This document shows, piece after piece, positions 30,834 to 39,674 of a stretch of 49,003 nucleotides of DNA. The translations under genes were made by a program, and so were the position numbers. The first letter of the stretch is position 1. Each line of letters begins with the position of its first letter. A model generated the notes under the pieces. The model was given only the letters and a program-made list of their open reading frames with translations. It was not told the DNA's origin and made no database searches. This DNA is from Oscillospiraceae bacterium (lineage in GTDB: Bacteria; Bacillota; Clostridia; Oscillospirales; CAG-272): contig SVTI01000004.1 of the NCBI GenBank assembly GCA_015063855.1, positions 1 to 49,003 on the forward strand, written 5' to 3'.

Positions 30834-33470
30834 ATGAAAAAAGCTTTATTTATTATTTTGACGTTATCGATACTTATATCAACAGTATCTCCATGCTTTG
30901 CCATCACTACGTATTATATGGACAAGTTTGAGGAAGCGGCAGGCTCTGTAGCCGTGCCCGTGGGTGAGCCTGATGCTGTCGGCTGGAGCAAAGCACTTCA
31001 TATCGATGAGAAAAACTACATCCCGAGCTACGACCGTCACAGCGATAATTATCCCGCCTGTGATATTCGTTTTGCATATGGTGAAAAGGGACTTTATTTT
31101 TCGGCGGATATCGAGGATGAAAGCTTTATATTTACTACCGGAAGAAATGAATTCTTCTACGGCATTGATATGTATAAAAAGGAAAGCGATTTCTATGCCT
31201 GGAACGGCGATGTTTTCATCTTTACAATAGACCCTTCCTGTGTCCTCAGAAATTCCGGGCTTACCCTTGCCTCTGACTATCAGGCGTGGCTCTGCTTCGG
31301 CATGACAGAGGATGAAGAGATCGTAGTCCGTCGTACCCGCTTCGGCGAAGCAGACCTTACCCGAGAAATCGAATCAAGTGGCAGAGTAACCGATAACGGC
31401 TGGCATCTTGAGACCTGTATCCCATGGGGTATCATAGGATCTCTTGTGGACCTTACCTCCTTCGGTACCGCCTCCTTTGACAAGGAAGAGCTTATTAAAA
31501 ACGGTACCCTCTCCAAAGCATGCGTTATTTTCATGGACAGATACTATGACAATGAGACCGAGGCTCCCGAAACGGGGAACCGCCTTGCTACCCTTGAAAT
31601 GAATTCCCTTGAGGGTGCGCTCTGTCCCTCCTTTGCCCCCAATCCGGTTATAGGAAGCTACGGTATATCCCTTTATACCAAAAACCTTCCCAAAACCGTG
31701 GCCAAGGACCCCCTTAATACAGATTTTCCCGACATAAAGAAGGATGCATGGTATTATAACGCTGTGGAATATACCGTCCGCAAGGGTATATTTAAGGGTA
31801 TGGGGAGCGGCAAATTTGAACCGAATACCACCCTTACTAGAGCCATGTTCGTATCCCTTCTACAGAGATATGCCGATGCCGAGGCTGCTTCAGACTATAC
31901 ATCCTTTAACGATGTTCCAAAGAACACGTGGTACACCTCCGCAATCAACTGGGCAGCCGAAAATAAGATAGTAAAAGGAGTCGGAGCCTCCGAATTCGCA
32001 CCGAACCGCGGTCTTACACGAGCCGAGGCAGTAACCGTTCTCTATCGTTACTTTACCGAATATGACAGAAGTGAATATACAAGCGCACCTCTAAACGGCT
32101 TTGCAGACAAAACCTCTCTTGCAGACTGGAGTATACCTGCCTTTGAATGGGCTACGAAAAACGGTGTAATTAACGGTATTACCGAAAACAAAAACCGTTA
32201 TCTTAAGCCTCATAAGACCATTACCCGTGCTGAAACAGCACAAATGCTTCTTAATTTCACCGATTGTACTCCCGTTTATACCGACAAAAGTCATCCTGTA
32301 GCACAAACAGAGTACGATTATCTCTCTACCTCCCTTGCCGATAATGAGGTTCTTTGGGAATTTGGTCTTTATACCGATAATTCGGATCATTCCGACCTTA
32401 AAAATTCGATTCCGATATATAACGGTGACGGATTTGAGGGTGCGGGTGATTTCAACGCCTGCTTCTCCGATCCCGAGCTTATCGAAAAGGTAACACGCGG
32501 TATTCTCCTCGATATGGAAGAAAATCCCGACAAAAGGGTATTCTTTCTTACTCCCTACGAGCATGCCTACTTTTGCCTCTGCGCTGACTGTGAAGCGGCA
32601 GGCAGAGAAGAGGGAAGCCGAGGCGGAGCATTTATCAAGCTTTTACGAGGAATTTCGGATGAGGCAGCACAGCGCTTCCCCGAAAATAAGATACTTATCT
32701 ACATAAGCGACTTCAACCTTGATCCCCCCGATACCCCCTATCCCGAAAACGTTATCCTCTGTGCAAGACTCAATAACCGCTGTTATTCTCATGCGTTGAC
32801 AGATGAAAGCTGTACACTTAACAAAAATATAGTAAACAGCCTTACAGAACTCGCCGAATACACCGAAAGCTTTTATATCGGTGAAGCAATCAACTCAGGC
32901 GAATACTATCTTGCACCCCTCTTCGCCCTTGATACCCTATATGATGATTTCATGTACTTCCACAGCATCGGTATGAAGGGATACTTCAGCTATGACGACT
33001 CTCGCAATAATGTCGGCTTCAATGATTTGTATACATACCTGCGTCTCTGTCTCTTGGCAGACCGCGATATGACAAGGGAGGAATATTCCCGCCATATCCG
33101 GGTATTTCTGGCTGAACACTACGCAGAGAATTCAAACGAGGTCAAGGACTATATAGACTTTATGGGTGCATTGCAAAATATGACCCATTTCAGCCATAAC
33201 GGTGCAGTAAACGTAACCATGCCCGAACTTTTCTCCGAATATATACCCTATTTCGACACTTTCACCGAAGACTTTAGCGAGGAAGGCTTAATTTTAGGCT
33301 ACAGATTTCTGCGACAGGTATTCCTTGAGGATATTTCAGATCCTGAGACCTACAGACAGGAAAATGAGGAATTTTTCAGGATGATAAACGGCAAGGATTT
33401 TCGTTGGTCGCACCGCAGTACCATTCCGACAAACGTAGATTTTTCGAGATCCCCTTTATATTGGAATTAA
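30834..33470 (+). CDS. S-layer-homology surface protein with sugar-binding-like and DUF4838 domains
   Basis: This 878-residue secreted protein has a signal peptide (KKALFIILTLSILISTVSPCFA), then a beta-rich domain (about 25-285) resembling CBM9/DOMON carbohydrate-binding modules. Three SLH repeats follow at about 297-345, 357-405 and 421-476, each with a TRA motif (TRAMF, TRAEAV, TRAETA). SLH repeats attach proteins to secondary wall polymer. The C-terminal 400 residues resemble DUF4838, a domain linked to carbohydrate-active proteins, with a cysteine cluster YFCLCADCEAA (Cys581, 583, 586). Placing SLH repeats in the middle is less usual. The substrate may be a polysaccharide. It has its own promoter and is a single-gene unit. 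Confidence 0.8.
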   Translation: MKKALFIILTLSILISTVSPCFAITTYYMDKFEEAAGSVAVPVGEPDAVGWSKALHIDEKNYIPSYDRHSDNYPACDIRFAYGEKGLYFSADIEDESFIFTTGRNEFFYGIDMYKKESDFYAWNGDVFIFTIDPSCVLRNSGLTLASDYQAWLCFGMTEDEEIVVRRTRFGEADLTREIESSGRVTDNGWHLETCIPWGIIGSLVDLTSFGTASFDKEELIKNGTLSKACVIFMDRYYDNETEAPETGNRLATLEMNSLEGALCPSFAPNPVIGSYGISLYTKNLPKTVAKDPLNTDFPDIKKDAWYYNAVEYTVRKGIFKGMGSGKFEPNTTLTRAMFVSLLQRYADAEAASDYTSFNDVPKNTWYTSAINWAAENKIVKGVGASEFAPNRGLTRAEAVTVLYRYFTEYDRSEYTSAPLNGFADKTSLADWSIPAFEWATKNGVINGITENKNRYLKPHKTITRAETAQMLLNFTDCTPVYTDKSHPVAQTEYDYLSTSLADNEVLWEFGLYTDNSDHSDLKNSIPIYNGDGFEGAGDFNACFSDPELIEKVTRGILLDMEENPDKRVFFLTPYEHAYFCLCADCEAAGREEGSRGGAFIKLLRGISDEAAQRFPENKILIYISDFNLDPPDTPYPENVILCARLNNRCYSHALTDESCTLNKNIVNSLTELAEYTESFYIGEAINSGEYYLAPLFALDTLYDDFMYFHSIGMKGYFSYDDSRNNVGFNDLYTYLRLCLLADRDMTREEYSRHIRVFLAEHYAENSNEVKDYIDFMGALQNMTHFSHNGAVNVTMPELFSEYIPYFDTFTEDFSEEGLILGYRFLRQVFLEDISDPETYRQENEEFFRMINGKDFRWSHRSTIPTNVDFSRSPLYWN

Positions 33471-33567
33471 TTACCATTATTAACCTTTCCACTCTTTAAA
33501 TTTTATTTTCCAACAAAAGATTATCCGATTTTCCATACAATATTTTGCTAACTTCAAGGAGAAATAT

Positions 33568-33576
33568 TGCTATAAT
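33568..33576 (+). promoter_or_regulatory. Extended -10 promoter for noc
   Basis: TGC-TATAAT lies about 33 nt before the noc start, with no convincing -35 at 17 nt. The extended -10 can compensate for a weak -35. Confidence 0.45.
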
Positions 33577-33609
33577 ATGGTTAAAGGAAAATTATAGGAG
33601 GAAATGAAA

Positions 33610-34422
33610 ATGAGCAGATTGGTAATAACAGACCAAAGTACCAAAAGGGTACAAATGATAGAGATCAACAGAATATCACCTAATTTAAGACAACCGAGAA
33701 AGAGCTTCAATACAAGGGAGCTCTTTTCTCTTGCAGACAGCATACATAGGTACGGTATACTGCAGCCCCTTTCGGTAAGAAAGAGAGCCGATGAAAATTA
33801 TGAATTGGTCTCCGGCGAAAGACGGTTAAGGGCGGCAGATCTTCTGAAGATGGATACCGTCCCCTGTATAATTGTAAATGCAGATGAACGTACCTCTGCG
33901 GCAATGGCTATTGTTGAAAATATACAGAGGAGCGATCTTAACATCTTTGAGGAGGCTGAGGCCATTTCAACTCTAAAAGAGCTTTACAACATGACACAGG
34001 AGGAGATAGCATCCTCCCTCTCAGTAAGTCAATCCTATGTTGCAAACAAGCTCAGGATACTCAGATTAAACGAAGATCAAAGAAAGCTAATACTTGAAAA
34101 TTCGCTTACCGAGAGACATTGCAGGTCTCTGATACGAATATCAGACGAAAAACGTCAAAATGAGGCTCTTGACCATATTATCAGGCATTCTCTGAACGTA
34201 GCCGGCACAGAAAGCTATATAGACAAACTTCTTTCGGACAAGCCGAGACACGCCGTGACCACAAAGCCTAAGCAATTAAAGGATATCCGTATTTTTTACA
34301 ATTCTATAGACAAAGCGATAAAAACCGTGCGGAATTTCGGTATAAACGTATCTTCCGAGTTTAACGAAAAGGATGACCGCACCGAGATAAATATAATCGT
34401 TCCTAAGCATTTAAACCTCTGA
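33610..34422 (+). CDS. noc: ParB-family nucleoid occlusion protein Noc
   Basis: The 270-residue ParB-like protein has the CTP-binding N-terminal fold (LADSIHRYGILQPLSV, then GERRLRAA at 69-76). A helix-turn-helix follows at about 129-155 (MTQEEIASSLSVSQSYVANKL). It is shorter than the ParB encoded 1 kb downstream and differs in its N terminus, as expected of Noc. Noc binds DNA around the nucleoid and blocks division over it. The start is ATG 33610, with AGGAGG 8 nt upstream. An ATG at 33604 lies too close to that site. A second ParB (Spo0J) and Soj follow, the Firmicutes arrangement. Confidence 0.85.
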   Translation: MSRLVITDQSTKRVQMIEINRISPNLRQPRKSFNTRELFSLADSIHRYGILQPLSVRKRADENYELVSGERRLRAADLLKMDTVPCIIVNADERTSAAMAIVENIQRSDLNIFEEAEAISTLKELYNMTQEEIASSLSVSQSYVANKLRILRLNEDQRKLILENSLTERHCRSLIRISDEKRQNEALDHIIRHSLNVAGTESYIDKLLSDKPRHAVTTKPKQLKDIRIFYNSIDKAIKTVRNFGINVSSEFNEKDDRTEINIIVPKHLNL

Positions 34423-34466
34423 ATTTAGTTAAAGCTTACTCATACACGGTCACACTATAATAAAAA

Positions 34467-34482
34467 TGTTCCACATGGAACA
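34467..34482. promoter_or_regulatory. parS-like ParB binding site 1
   Basis: TGTTCCACATGGAACA is a near-palindrome with one mismatch to TGTTCCACGTGGAACA and two to the B. subtilis parS consensus. It lies between noc and soj. The location in the noc-soj-parB locus supports a ParB loading site. Confidence 0.75.
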
Positions 34483-34552
34483 TTTCTGACATTAAATTCT
34501 CAAGTTTACCTATAATTATAGCTCGATTTCCGTTGCAGACTAACGCCCGCTA

Positions 34553-34581
34553 TTGACATTATATCAAATTTAATGTATAAT
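34553..34581 (+). promoter_or_regulatory. Consensus sigma-A promoter for soj-parB
   Basis: TTGACA, 17-nt spacer, TATAAT: a perfect match to both consensus hexamers with ideal spacing, 24 nt before the soj start. It may drive soj, parB and perhaps serS. Confidence 0.85.
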
Positions 34582-34605
34582 AATATATTATGTTACGGAG
34601 GTGAT

Positions 34606-35370
34606 ATGTTGGGCGTAACATTGACCTTTGCCAACCAGAAGGGCGGTGTAGGTAAGACTACATCGGCTGTAAACGTTGCGGCAGCTATGGGTCACGAAGG
34701 CAAAAAAGTACTTCTCTGCGACTGTGATCCCCAGGGTAATGCCACCAGTGGTTTAGGCATAAATAAAAGAGATATAGTCAACTCTACGTATGATCTGCTT
34801 ATCGGCAGAGCATCCGCCGAGGATTGTATAATTAAAACAGCTTTCAAGGGACTTGATATAATCCCTTCAAATATAACACTTGCAGGTGCAGAATTCGAGC
34901 TTGTTGACCTCGACAACCGTGAAAAAAGGCTTAGAATAGGTTTGGACGGTATAAAAGCCGATTATGATTACATAATAATCGACTGTCCTCCCTCCCTCGG
35001 TATCCTTACAGTGAACTCGCTTGTCGCGGCTGACGGAATAATCATCCCGATGCAATGTGAATACTATGCCCTTGAAGGTCTTTCACAGCTTATGATATCG
35101 ATAAGACAGGTAAAGAAGCTTTATAATCCCGATATCGAAATAACGGGAATACTTCTTACTATGTATAACGGCAGACTTAATCTTACGCTTCAAGTGGTTA
35201 ACGAGCTTAAAAAATATTATGCAAGTAAGCTGATATCTACTCCTGTAGTAAGAAACGTAAGACTTTCCGAAGCACCCAGCCACGGCAAGCCTATAATAGC
35301 TTATGACAGATATTCCAAGGGAAGCCTTGCATATCTCGATATAGCAAGAGAAATAATGGAACGAATTTAG
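34606..35370 (+). CDS. soj: Chromosome-partitioning ATPase Soj (ParA)
   Basis: The protein of 254 residues is a ParA/MinD-type ATPase: deviant Walker A KGGVGKTT at 12-19, a DCDPQGNATSGLG switch region, and DCPPSLGILTVN as the Walker B/later motif. It binds DNA nonspecifically, is stimulated by ParB and also influences DnaA activity in Bacillus. The start is ATG 34606 with GGAGGTG upstream; an earlier in-frame start at 34573 overlaps the promoter -10 and is rejected. parB starts 46 nt after the stop, with a parS-like site in the gap. Confidence 0.95.
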   Translation: MLGVTLTFANQKGGVGKTTSAVNVAAAMGHEGKKVLLCDCDPQGNATSGLGINKRDIVNSTYDLLIGRASAEDCIIKTAFKGLDIIPSNITLAGAEFELVDLDNREKRLRIGLDGIKADYDYIIIDCPPSLGILTVNSLVAADGIIIPMQCEYYALEGLSQLMISIRQVKKLYNPDIEITGILLTMYNGRLNLTLQVVNELKKYYASKLISTPVVRNVRLSEAPSHGKPIIAYDRYSKGSLAYLDIAREIMERI

Positions 35371-35380
35371 GTATATAAAT

Positions 35381-35396
35381 TGTTCCACGTAGAACA
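35381..35396. promoter_or_regulatory. parS-like ParB binding site 2
   Basis: TGTTCCACGTAGAACA has a single mismatch to the symmetric TGTTCCACGTGGAACA and lies in the 46-nt gap between soj and parB. The second-site position and palindromic arms favour a ParB site. Confidence 0.75.
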
Positions 35397-35416
35397 TTTT
35401 TATAACGGAGGAATTT

Positions 35417-36295
35417 ATGGCAGCAAAAAGCCAAGGTCTCGGAAAGGGTCTCGATGCAATATTCGAGGACAATTTTCAGACCGGATCTAAAAATACATCA
35501 ATGCTGCGGATCTCGGATATAGAGCCGAGACCCAATCAGCCCCGTAAGGTCTTTGAGCCTGAGGCTCTGGCGGAGTTGGCAGACTCTATAGCGACACACG
35601 GACTTATACAGCCTGTGGTCGTAAGAGAAAATTCAAAGGGCTTCTACAGTATTATAGCAGGTGAACGCCGTTGGAGGGCCGCTAAAATGGCAGGTCTTAC
35701 CGAGGTTCCTGTTGTTATCCTCGATATCGACGATATAAAGGCAGCTGAGCTTGCTTTGGTCGAAAACCTTCAGCGTGAGGATCTTAATCCCATAGAAGAG
35801 GCTATGGCATTTGAAACTCTTTCTAAGGAGTATTCAATGACTCAGGAGGAGATCTCAAAAAAGATCGGACGTTCCCGTCCCGCAATAGCAAACGCACTGC
35901 GCCTGCTTGATCTTCCCGATAAGGTAAAGGAGCTTGTGGCAAACAATGAGCTCAGTACCGGTCATGCAAAGGTCCTTCTTTCTGTAAAGGATGAAGAAAA
36001 GCTTATAAAGGCGGCAGAAACGGTAATAGAAAAGGAATTAACCGTAAGAGATACAGAAAAGCTCGCTAAAAAGCTGAATTCCGAGAAAACAGAGGAAGAA
36101 AAAGAGGAAAACAGCAACGAGGTAGTAATAGATTACACCAAAGAGCTTGAACGTCGTATGACAGCCCGTATGGGCAGAAGAATTGCCATCAAGAATAAAG
36201 GAAAGGCAAAAAAGATCGAAATAGAGTATCAGGATAATGAAGATCTTGAGAATCTTATCAACCTGATTTGCGGATCAAATATATTTGACGAGTGA
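35417..36295 (+). CDS. parB: Chromosome-partitioning protein ParB (Spo0J)
   Basis: The 292-residue protein has the Spo0J N terminus (KSQGLGKGLDAIFED), an N-terminal CTP-binding domain with GERRWRAA at 82-89, then the LALVENLQREDLNPIEEA segment and a helix-turn-helix (MTQEEISKKIGRSRPAIANAL). A C-terminal dimerisation region ends in an RRIAIKNKGKAKK stretch. It loads at parS and spreads as a CTP-dependent clamp to support origin segregation. GGAGG precedes the ATG. Noc, encoded upstream, is its paralog. serS follows 52 nt later. Confidence 0.94.
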   Translation: MAAKSQGLGKGLDAIFEDNFQTGSKNTSMLRISDIEPRPNQPRKVFEPEALAELADSIATHGLIQPVVVRENSKGFYSIIAGERRWRAAKMAGLTEVPVVILDIDDIKAAELALVENLQREDLNPIEEAMAFETLSKEYSMTQEEISKKIGRSRPAIANALRLLDLPDKVKELVANNELSTGHAKVLLSVKDEEKLIKAAETVIEKELTVRDTEKLAKKLNSEKTEEEKEENSNEVVIDYTKELERRMTARMGRRIAIKNKGKAKKIEIEYQDNEDLENLINLICGSNIFDE

Positions 36296-36347
36296 TTATA
36301 TAATAATAAAAATACTATAGAGTTAATAAATTTTAGGAGATAAAAAA

Positions 36348-37643
36348 ATGTTAGACATCAGACTTATTAAGGAAAATCCCGATGAAGTAAAGAGATTACT
36401 TTTAGCAAAGGAATACGATGCATGTAAGGAGATCGACGAAATTCTTGCCCTTGACGTACAGCGCCGTGAGCTTATCGGTAAGACCGAAAGCTTAAAGGCA
36501 GAGCAGAACAAGGTTTCCAAGCAGATCCCCATGATGAAGAAGGCCGGAGAAGATACCACAGCCATCTTTGCTCAGATGAAGGAGCTTTCCGATACAGTTA
36601 AAAATATAGATGCAGAGCTTAAGGAGATCGAAGAAAAGTACAGAACACTTATGCTTTCTCTTCCCAATCTTCCCGATCCCGATCTTAAGCCCGGCGGTAA
36701 GGAAAACAACGAGCCCGTAAAATACTTCGGAGATCCCCACGTATTTGACTTTGAACCCAAGAACCACGTTGATCTTTGTACAGATCTTGGTCTTATCGAC
36801 TATCCCCGCGGAACAAAGCTTTCCGGCAGCGGCTTCTGGATCTACAGAGGTATGGGTGCACGTCTTGAATGGGCACTTCTCAACTACTTTATCGATACCC
36901 ACCTTGCAGACGGATATGAATTAGTTCTTGTTCCTCACATGCTCGGTTATGAATGCGGACTTACCGCAGGTCAGTTCCCCAAGTTTGCAAATGACGTTTA
37001 CTGGCTTGATACTGCTGAGGATAACCAGAGAAGATTTATGCTTCCTACAGCGGAAACAGCACTTGTTTCTCTCCACCGCGATGAGATCTTAACAGAAGCT
37101 GATCTTCCCAGAAAGTATATCTCCTACACACCTTGCTTCCGCCGTGAGGCAGGTTCCTACCGTGCTGACGAAAGAGGTATGGTAAGAGGTCATCAGTTCA
37201 ACAAGGTTGAGATGGTTCAGTACACCCGTCCCGACAACTCTGACGAGGCATTCGAGGAGCTTGTAGGTAAGGCAGAGGCTCTTGTTAAGGGTCTTGGCTT
37301 CCATTTCAGAACAGTTAAGCTTGCAGCAGCAGACTGCTCCGCTTCCATGGCAAGAACCTACGATATCGAGATCCACATTCCTTCCATGAATGGCTACAAG
37401 GAGGTTTCCTCCGTTTCCAATGCAAGAGATTATCAGGCTCGCCGCGGTAATATGCGTTACCGTAACGAGGCTACCGGTAAGACCGAGTACGTTCATACAC
37501 TTAACGGTTCAGGCCTTGCTACAAGCCGTATCCTTCCCGCAGTTGTTGAGCAGAATCAGCTTGCTGACGGCAGCGTAAAGGTTCCCGAGGTTCTCCAGAA
37601 GTATCTCGGATGCGAAGTTATTACAAAGGATATGATCAAATAA
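36348..37643 (+). CDS. serS: Seryl-tRNA synthetase
   Basis: SerS charges tRNA-Ser. The 431-residue protein has an N-terminal coiled-coil arm (about 1-110, rich in Lys/Glu) that grips the long variable arm of tRNA-Ser, followed by the class II catalytic core. Motif 2 is YTPCFRREAGSYRADERG and motif 3 lies in LNGSGLATSRILPAVVEQ. The gene has the strong codon bias of a housekeeping gene. Only 52 nt separate it from parB, too short for a T-box leader. AGGAG lies before the ATG. The stop overlaps the next start as TAATG. Confidence 0.97.
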   Translation: MLDIRLIKENPDEVKRLLLAKEYDACKEIDEILALDVQRRELIGKTESLKAEQNKVSKQIPMMKKAGEDTTAIFAQMKELSDTVKNIDAELKEIEEKYRTLMLSLPNLPDPDLKPGGKENNEPVKYFGDPHVFDFEPKNHVDLCTDLGLIDYPRGTKLSGSGFWIYRGMGARLEWALLNYFIDTHLADGYELVLVPHMLGYECGLTAGQFPKFANDVYWLDTAEDNQRRFMLPTAETALVSLHRDEILTEADLPRKYISYTPCFRREAGSYRADERGMVRGHQFNKVEMVQYTRPDNSDEAFEELVGKAEALVKGLGFHFRTVKLAAADCSASMARTYDIEIHIPSMNGYKEVSSVSNARDYQARRGNMRYRNEATGKTEYVHTLNGSGLATSRILPAVVEQNQLADGSVKVPEVLQKYLGCEVITKDMIK

Positions 37644-38137
37644 TGGATATATTGGAAATATTACACATTTCCGACCTTTGGACAGCCGATGACTCAACGC
37701 TGGCAAAGGTAATCTGGGCATTCTATATAGGCATAGTTATCGCTTCGGTAGTAATGTGGTTTACCCAGAAGGTGTTGGGCAGAGCTGTCAGAACACTTCT
37801 TAAAAAGGAAATTTTTTCTGTAGACAGGGCATTATCCCTCGATGAAGCAGATATAAACACCTTTTTCATCAGAAGAGCACTGAAAAACAAATATAGCGCC
37901 ATGCGTAAGGTGGTATACTGTACCGTCGATAAGGAAAAGCTTACTAAAGAGGATTGGAACGAGGCTAAATTCTATATCCCCGAGGAGCAAAAGTACAAGG
38001 CAGACGTCAAATACCACGGCAGAAACACATCTATCGGACTGATAATCATAACCGCAGTGGTTATGTTTATCGTAGCGATACTCTGTATCGAGTATATCCC
38101 GATGCTTCTTGATCTGTTCAAGCAGAAAGGTAATTAA
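37643..38137 (+). CDS. Membrane protein of unknown function
   Basis: No family recognised. The 164-residue protein has two membrane segments, one near the start (TLAKVIWAFYIGIVIASVVMWF) and one at the end (IGLIIITAVVMFIVAILCIEYIP). A polar region of about 80 residues lies between them. The layout would put the central region on the cytoplasmic side. The ATG overlaps the serS stop by 1 nt, so translation is coupled. It is followed by the MORN protein 2 nt later, so both may form an envelope-related pair. Confidence 0.7.
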   Translation: MDILEILHISDLWTADDSTLAKVIWAFYIGIVIASVVMWFTQKVLGRAVRTLLKKEIFSVDRALSLDEADINTFFIRRALKNKYSAMRKVVYCTVDKEKLTKEDWNEAKFYIPEEQKYKADVKYHGRNTSIGLIIITAVVMFIVAILCIEYIPMLLDLFKQKGN

Positions 38138-38138
38138 A

Positions 38139-39023
38139 ATGTCGGATAACAGAACTAAACAACCGAATAACGTAAGGCCTGTAAGAAGAGTAAGAAAAAG
38201 ATTTTCACTAAAAGGACTCGTTACCTTAAGTGCTATGGGCGCTGTGGCAGCCCTTCTTCTCGTAATACTCGGTCTGTATCTGTCGGGACTACGTATAACT
38301 CAGTCACAGAGTGGTGACGGAGTTACGGCTAAATTCTTTGGATGGACAGAAAAGGGAGCATACAGCAGCGGAACTCTCTATTTTTCGGGAGAGGGAAGCG
38401 GTACTGCCAAGGTAGACCTTGAAAAGAAGACCATCACCTATTCTAACGGAGACGTTTATAAGGGTGAGATGGCGCAGGGATTTCCTAACGGCAACGGTAC
38501 CATGAAATATGCTAACGGTAACGTATATAAGGGACAGTTTATCAACGGTGTTATCGAAGGCAAGGGTAAAAAGACCTATGCCAACAAGGACGTATACGAG
38601 GGTGACTTCAAGAAGGGTATGTATAACGGAAACGGAGTATATACCGAATCTGAAGGAACGGTTTACACGGGAACCTTCATTGATAACAAGAAGGAAGGTC
38701 AGGGTAAGGTCGTATATGCCAACGGAGACGTATACGAGGGAACCTTTAAAAATAATGCCAAGAACGGTCAGGGAGTTTACGTTTTCGCATCGGGAGATAA
38801 GTATATAGGCAGATTTGTCAACGATCTCTTCGACGGCGAGGGTAAATATACCTGGGAAAACGGTGAAAGCTTTGAGGGAACCTTCTCACAGGGCCTCAAC
38901 AGCGGTAACGGTACCCTAACCCGTAAGAACGGTACTATCCTCTTCGGATATTTTGAAAACGGTCAATTTATAAGAACACAGACAGAAACCCAAACAAATA
39001 CACAGACAGATACCGAATATTAA
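38139..39023 (+). CDS. Membrane-anchored MORN-repeat protein
   Basis: The 294-residue protein has a basic N-terminal tail, one membrane segment (about 25-50), and then seven full 23-residue MORN repeats plus a partial eighth, from about residue 101 to 277. Each repeat carries a Y-x-G-x-F or Y-x-G-x-M type core (DVYKGEM, NVYKGQF, DVYEGDF, TVYTGTF, DVYEGTF, DKYIGRF, ESFEGTF). It ends in a Thr/Gln-rich tail. MORN repeats form a beta platform that binds lipid or protein. The start is ATG 38139; AGAAAGG is the likely ribosome site. The repeats face outward if the signal-anchor orientation is as predicted. Confidence 0.82.
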   Translation: MSDNRTKQPNNVRPVRRVRKRFSLKGLVTLSAMGAVAALLLVILGLYLSGLRITQSQSGDGVTAKFFGWTEKGAYSSGTLYFSGEGSGTAKVDLEKKTITYSNGDVYKGEMAQGFPNGNGTMKYANGNVYKGQFINGVIEGKGKKTYANKDVYEGDFKKGMYNGNGVYTESEGTVYTGTFIDNKKEGQGKVVYANGDVYEGTFKNNAKNGQGVYVFASGDKYIGRFVNDLFDGEGKYTWENGESFEGTFSQGLNSGNGTLTRKNGTILFGYFENGQFIRTQTETQTNTQTDTEY

Positions 39024-39029
39024 TACTAA

Positions 39030-39066
39030 AAGGCAGAGAGTAATTAATGCTCTCTGCCTTATTTTT
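39030..39066. terminator. Bidirectional terminator after MORN gene
   Basis: A perfect 11-bp stem (AAGGCAGAGAG / CTCTCTGCCTT) with a 9-nt loop and an A/T-rich tail (ATTTTT on the plus strand). It separates the MORN gene from the convergent pgsA. Confidence 0.82.
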
Positions 39067-39086
39067 AATTAATATTCGACTTATTT

Positions 39087-39674
39087 TTATTTTGTAGGAT
39101 CGAGATAAGGCCAGTATGCAACGAAGTAATTGATACCGGACCAAACTGTAAGAACTACCGATGCTCCGAGAAATACGTAGCTTAAAATATTGTTGAAATC
39201 GGGAAGAATAACAGGTTCAAGGATAAGAACAACCATTGTAACGGTCTGAAGAACCGTCTTGCACTTACCCATCCAGTTAGCCGCAACAACAACGTTACCG
39301 CAGTCAGAGACTACAAGTCTCATTGAAGTAACCGCAAGCTCACGAAGCAGAATAAGGAAGAAGCTTACAGCGAAGAACTTTGTGTAAGCCACACCTCTTT
39401 CGCTTGCAACACAGAGAAGAGCAATAAATCCGCCGAGGATCATTACCTTATCCGCCAAGGGATCGAGAAATTTACCGAAGTTGGTAATGAGGTTATACTT
39501 TCTTGCAATCTTTCCGTCGAGCATATCGGTAAGGGCAGTAAGAATAAAGAGTGCAGTTGCGATTATAGCAGAAGCAACACTGCCTAAAAGCTCGGGAAAA
39601 ATAATGAAGAACATAAAGAAGGGAATCATTATGACACGAAGAAGTGTCAGCTTATTTGGAAGATTAAGTTTCAT
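39087..39674 (-). CDS. pgsA: CDP-diacylglycerol-glycerol-3-phosphate 3-phosphatidyltransferase
   Basis: PgsA makes phosphatidylglycerol phosphate, the committed step to phosphatidylglycerol, in the membrane. The 195-residue protein is polytopic and has the CDP-alcohol phosphotransferase signature D-G-x2-A-R-x8-G-x3-D-x3-D in LDGKIARKYNLITNFGKF followed by LDPLADK. The start overlaps the rimO stop as ATGA. It is the last gene of the leftward block that begins with recF. Such pgsA-rimO-recA groupings are common in Firmicutes. Confidence 0.95.
   Translation of the reverse strand: MKLNLPNKLTLLRVIMIPFFMFFIIFPELLGSVASAIIATALFILTALTDMLDGKIARKYNLITNFGKFLDPLADKVMILGGFIALLCVASERGVAYTKFFAVSFFLILLRELAVTSMRLVVSDCGNVVVAANWMGKCKTVLQTVTMVVLILEPVILPDFNNILSYVFLGASVVLTVWSGINYFVAYWPYLDPTK

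Noticed and set aside
36296-36347. Possible T-box leader before serS
   Set aside because: The gap after parB is only 52 nt, too short for a T-box; no terminator or antiterminator structure is present.
38509-38808. 99-codon frame within the MORN repeats
   Set aside because: It arises from the 69-nt periodicity of the real frame and has no own start context.
38440-38970. 69-nt spaced repetition that could be read as a repeat array or CRISPR
   Set aside because: The repeats are in frame, diverged and continuous with protein MORN motifs. There are no constant repeats with unique spacers.
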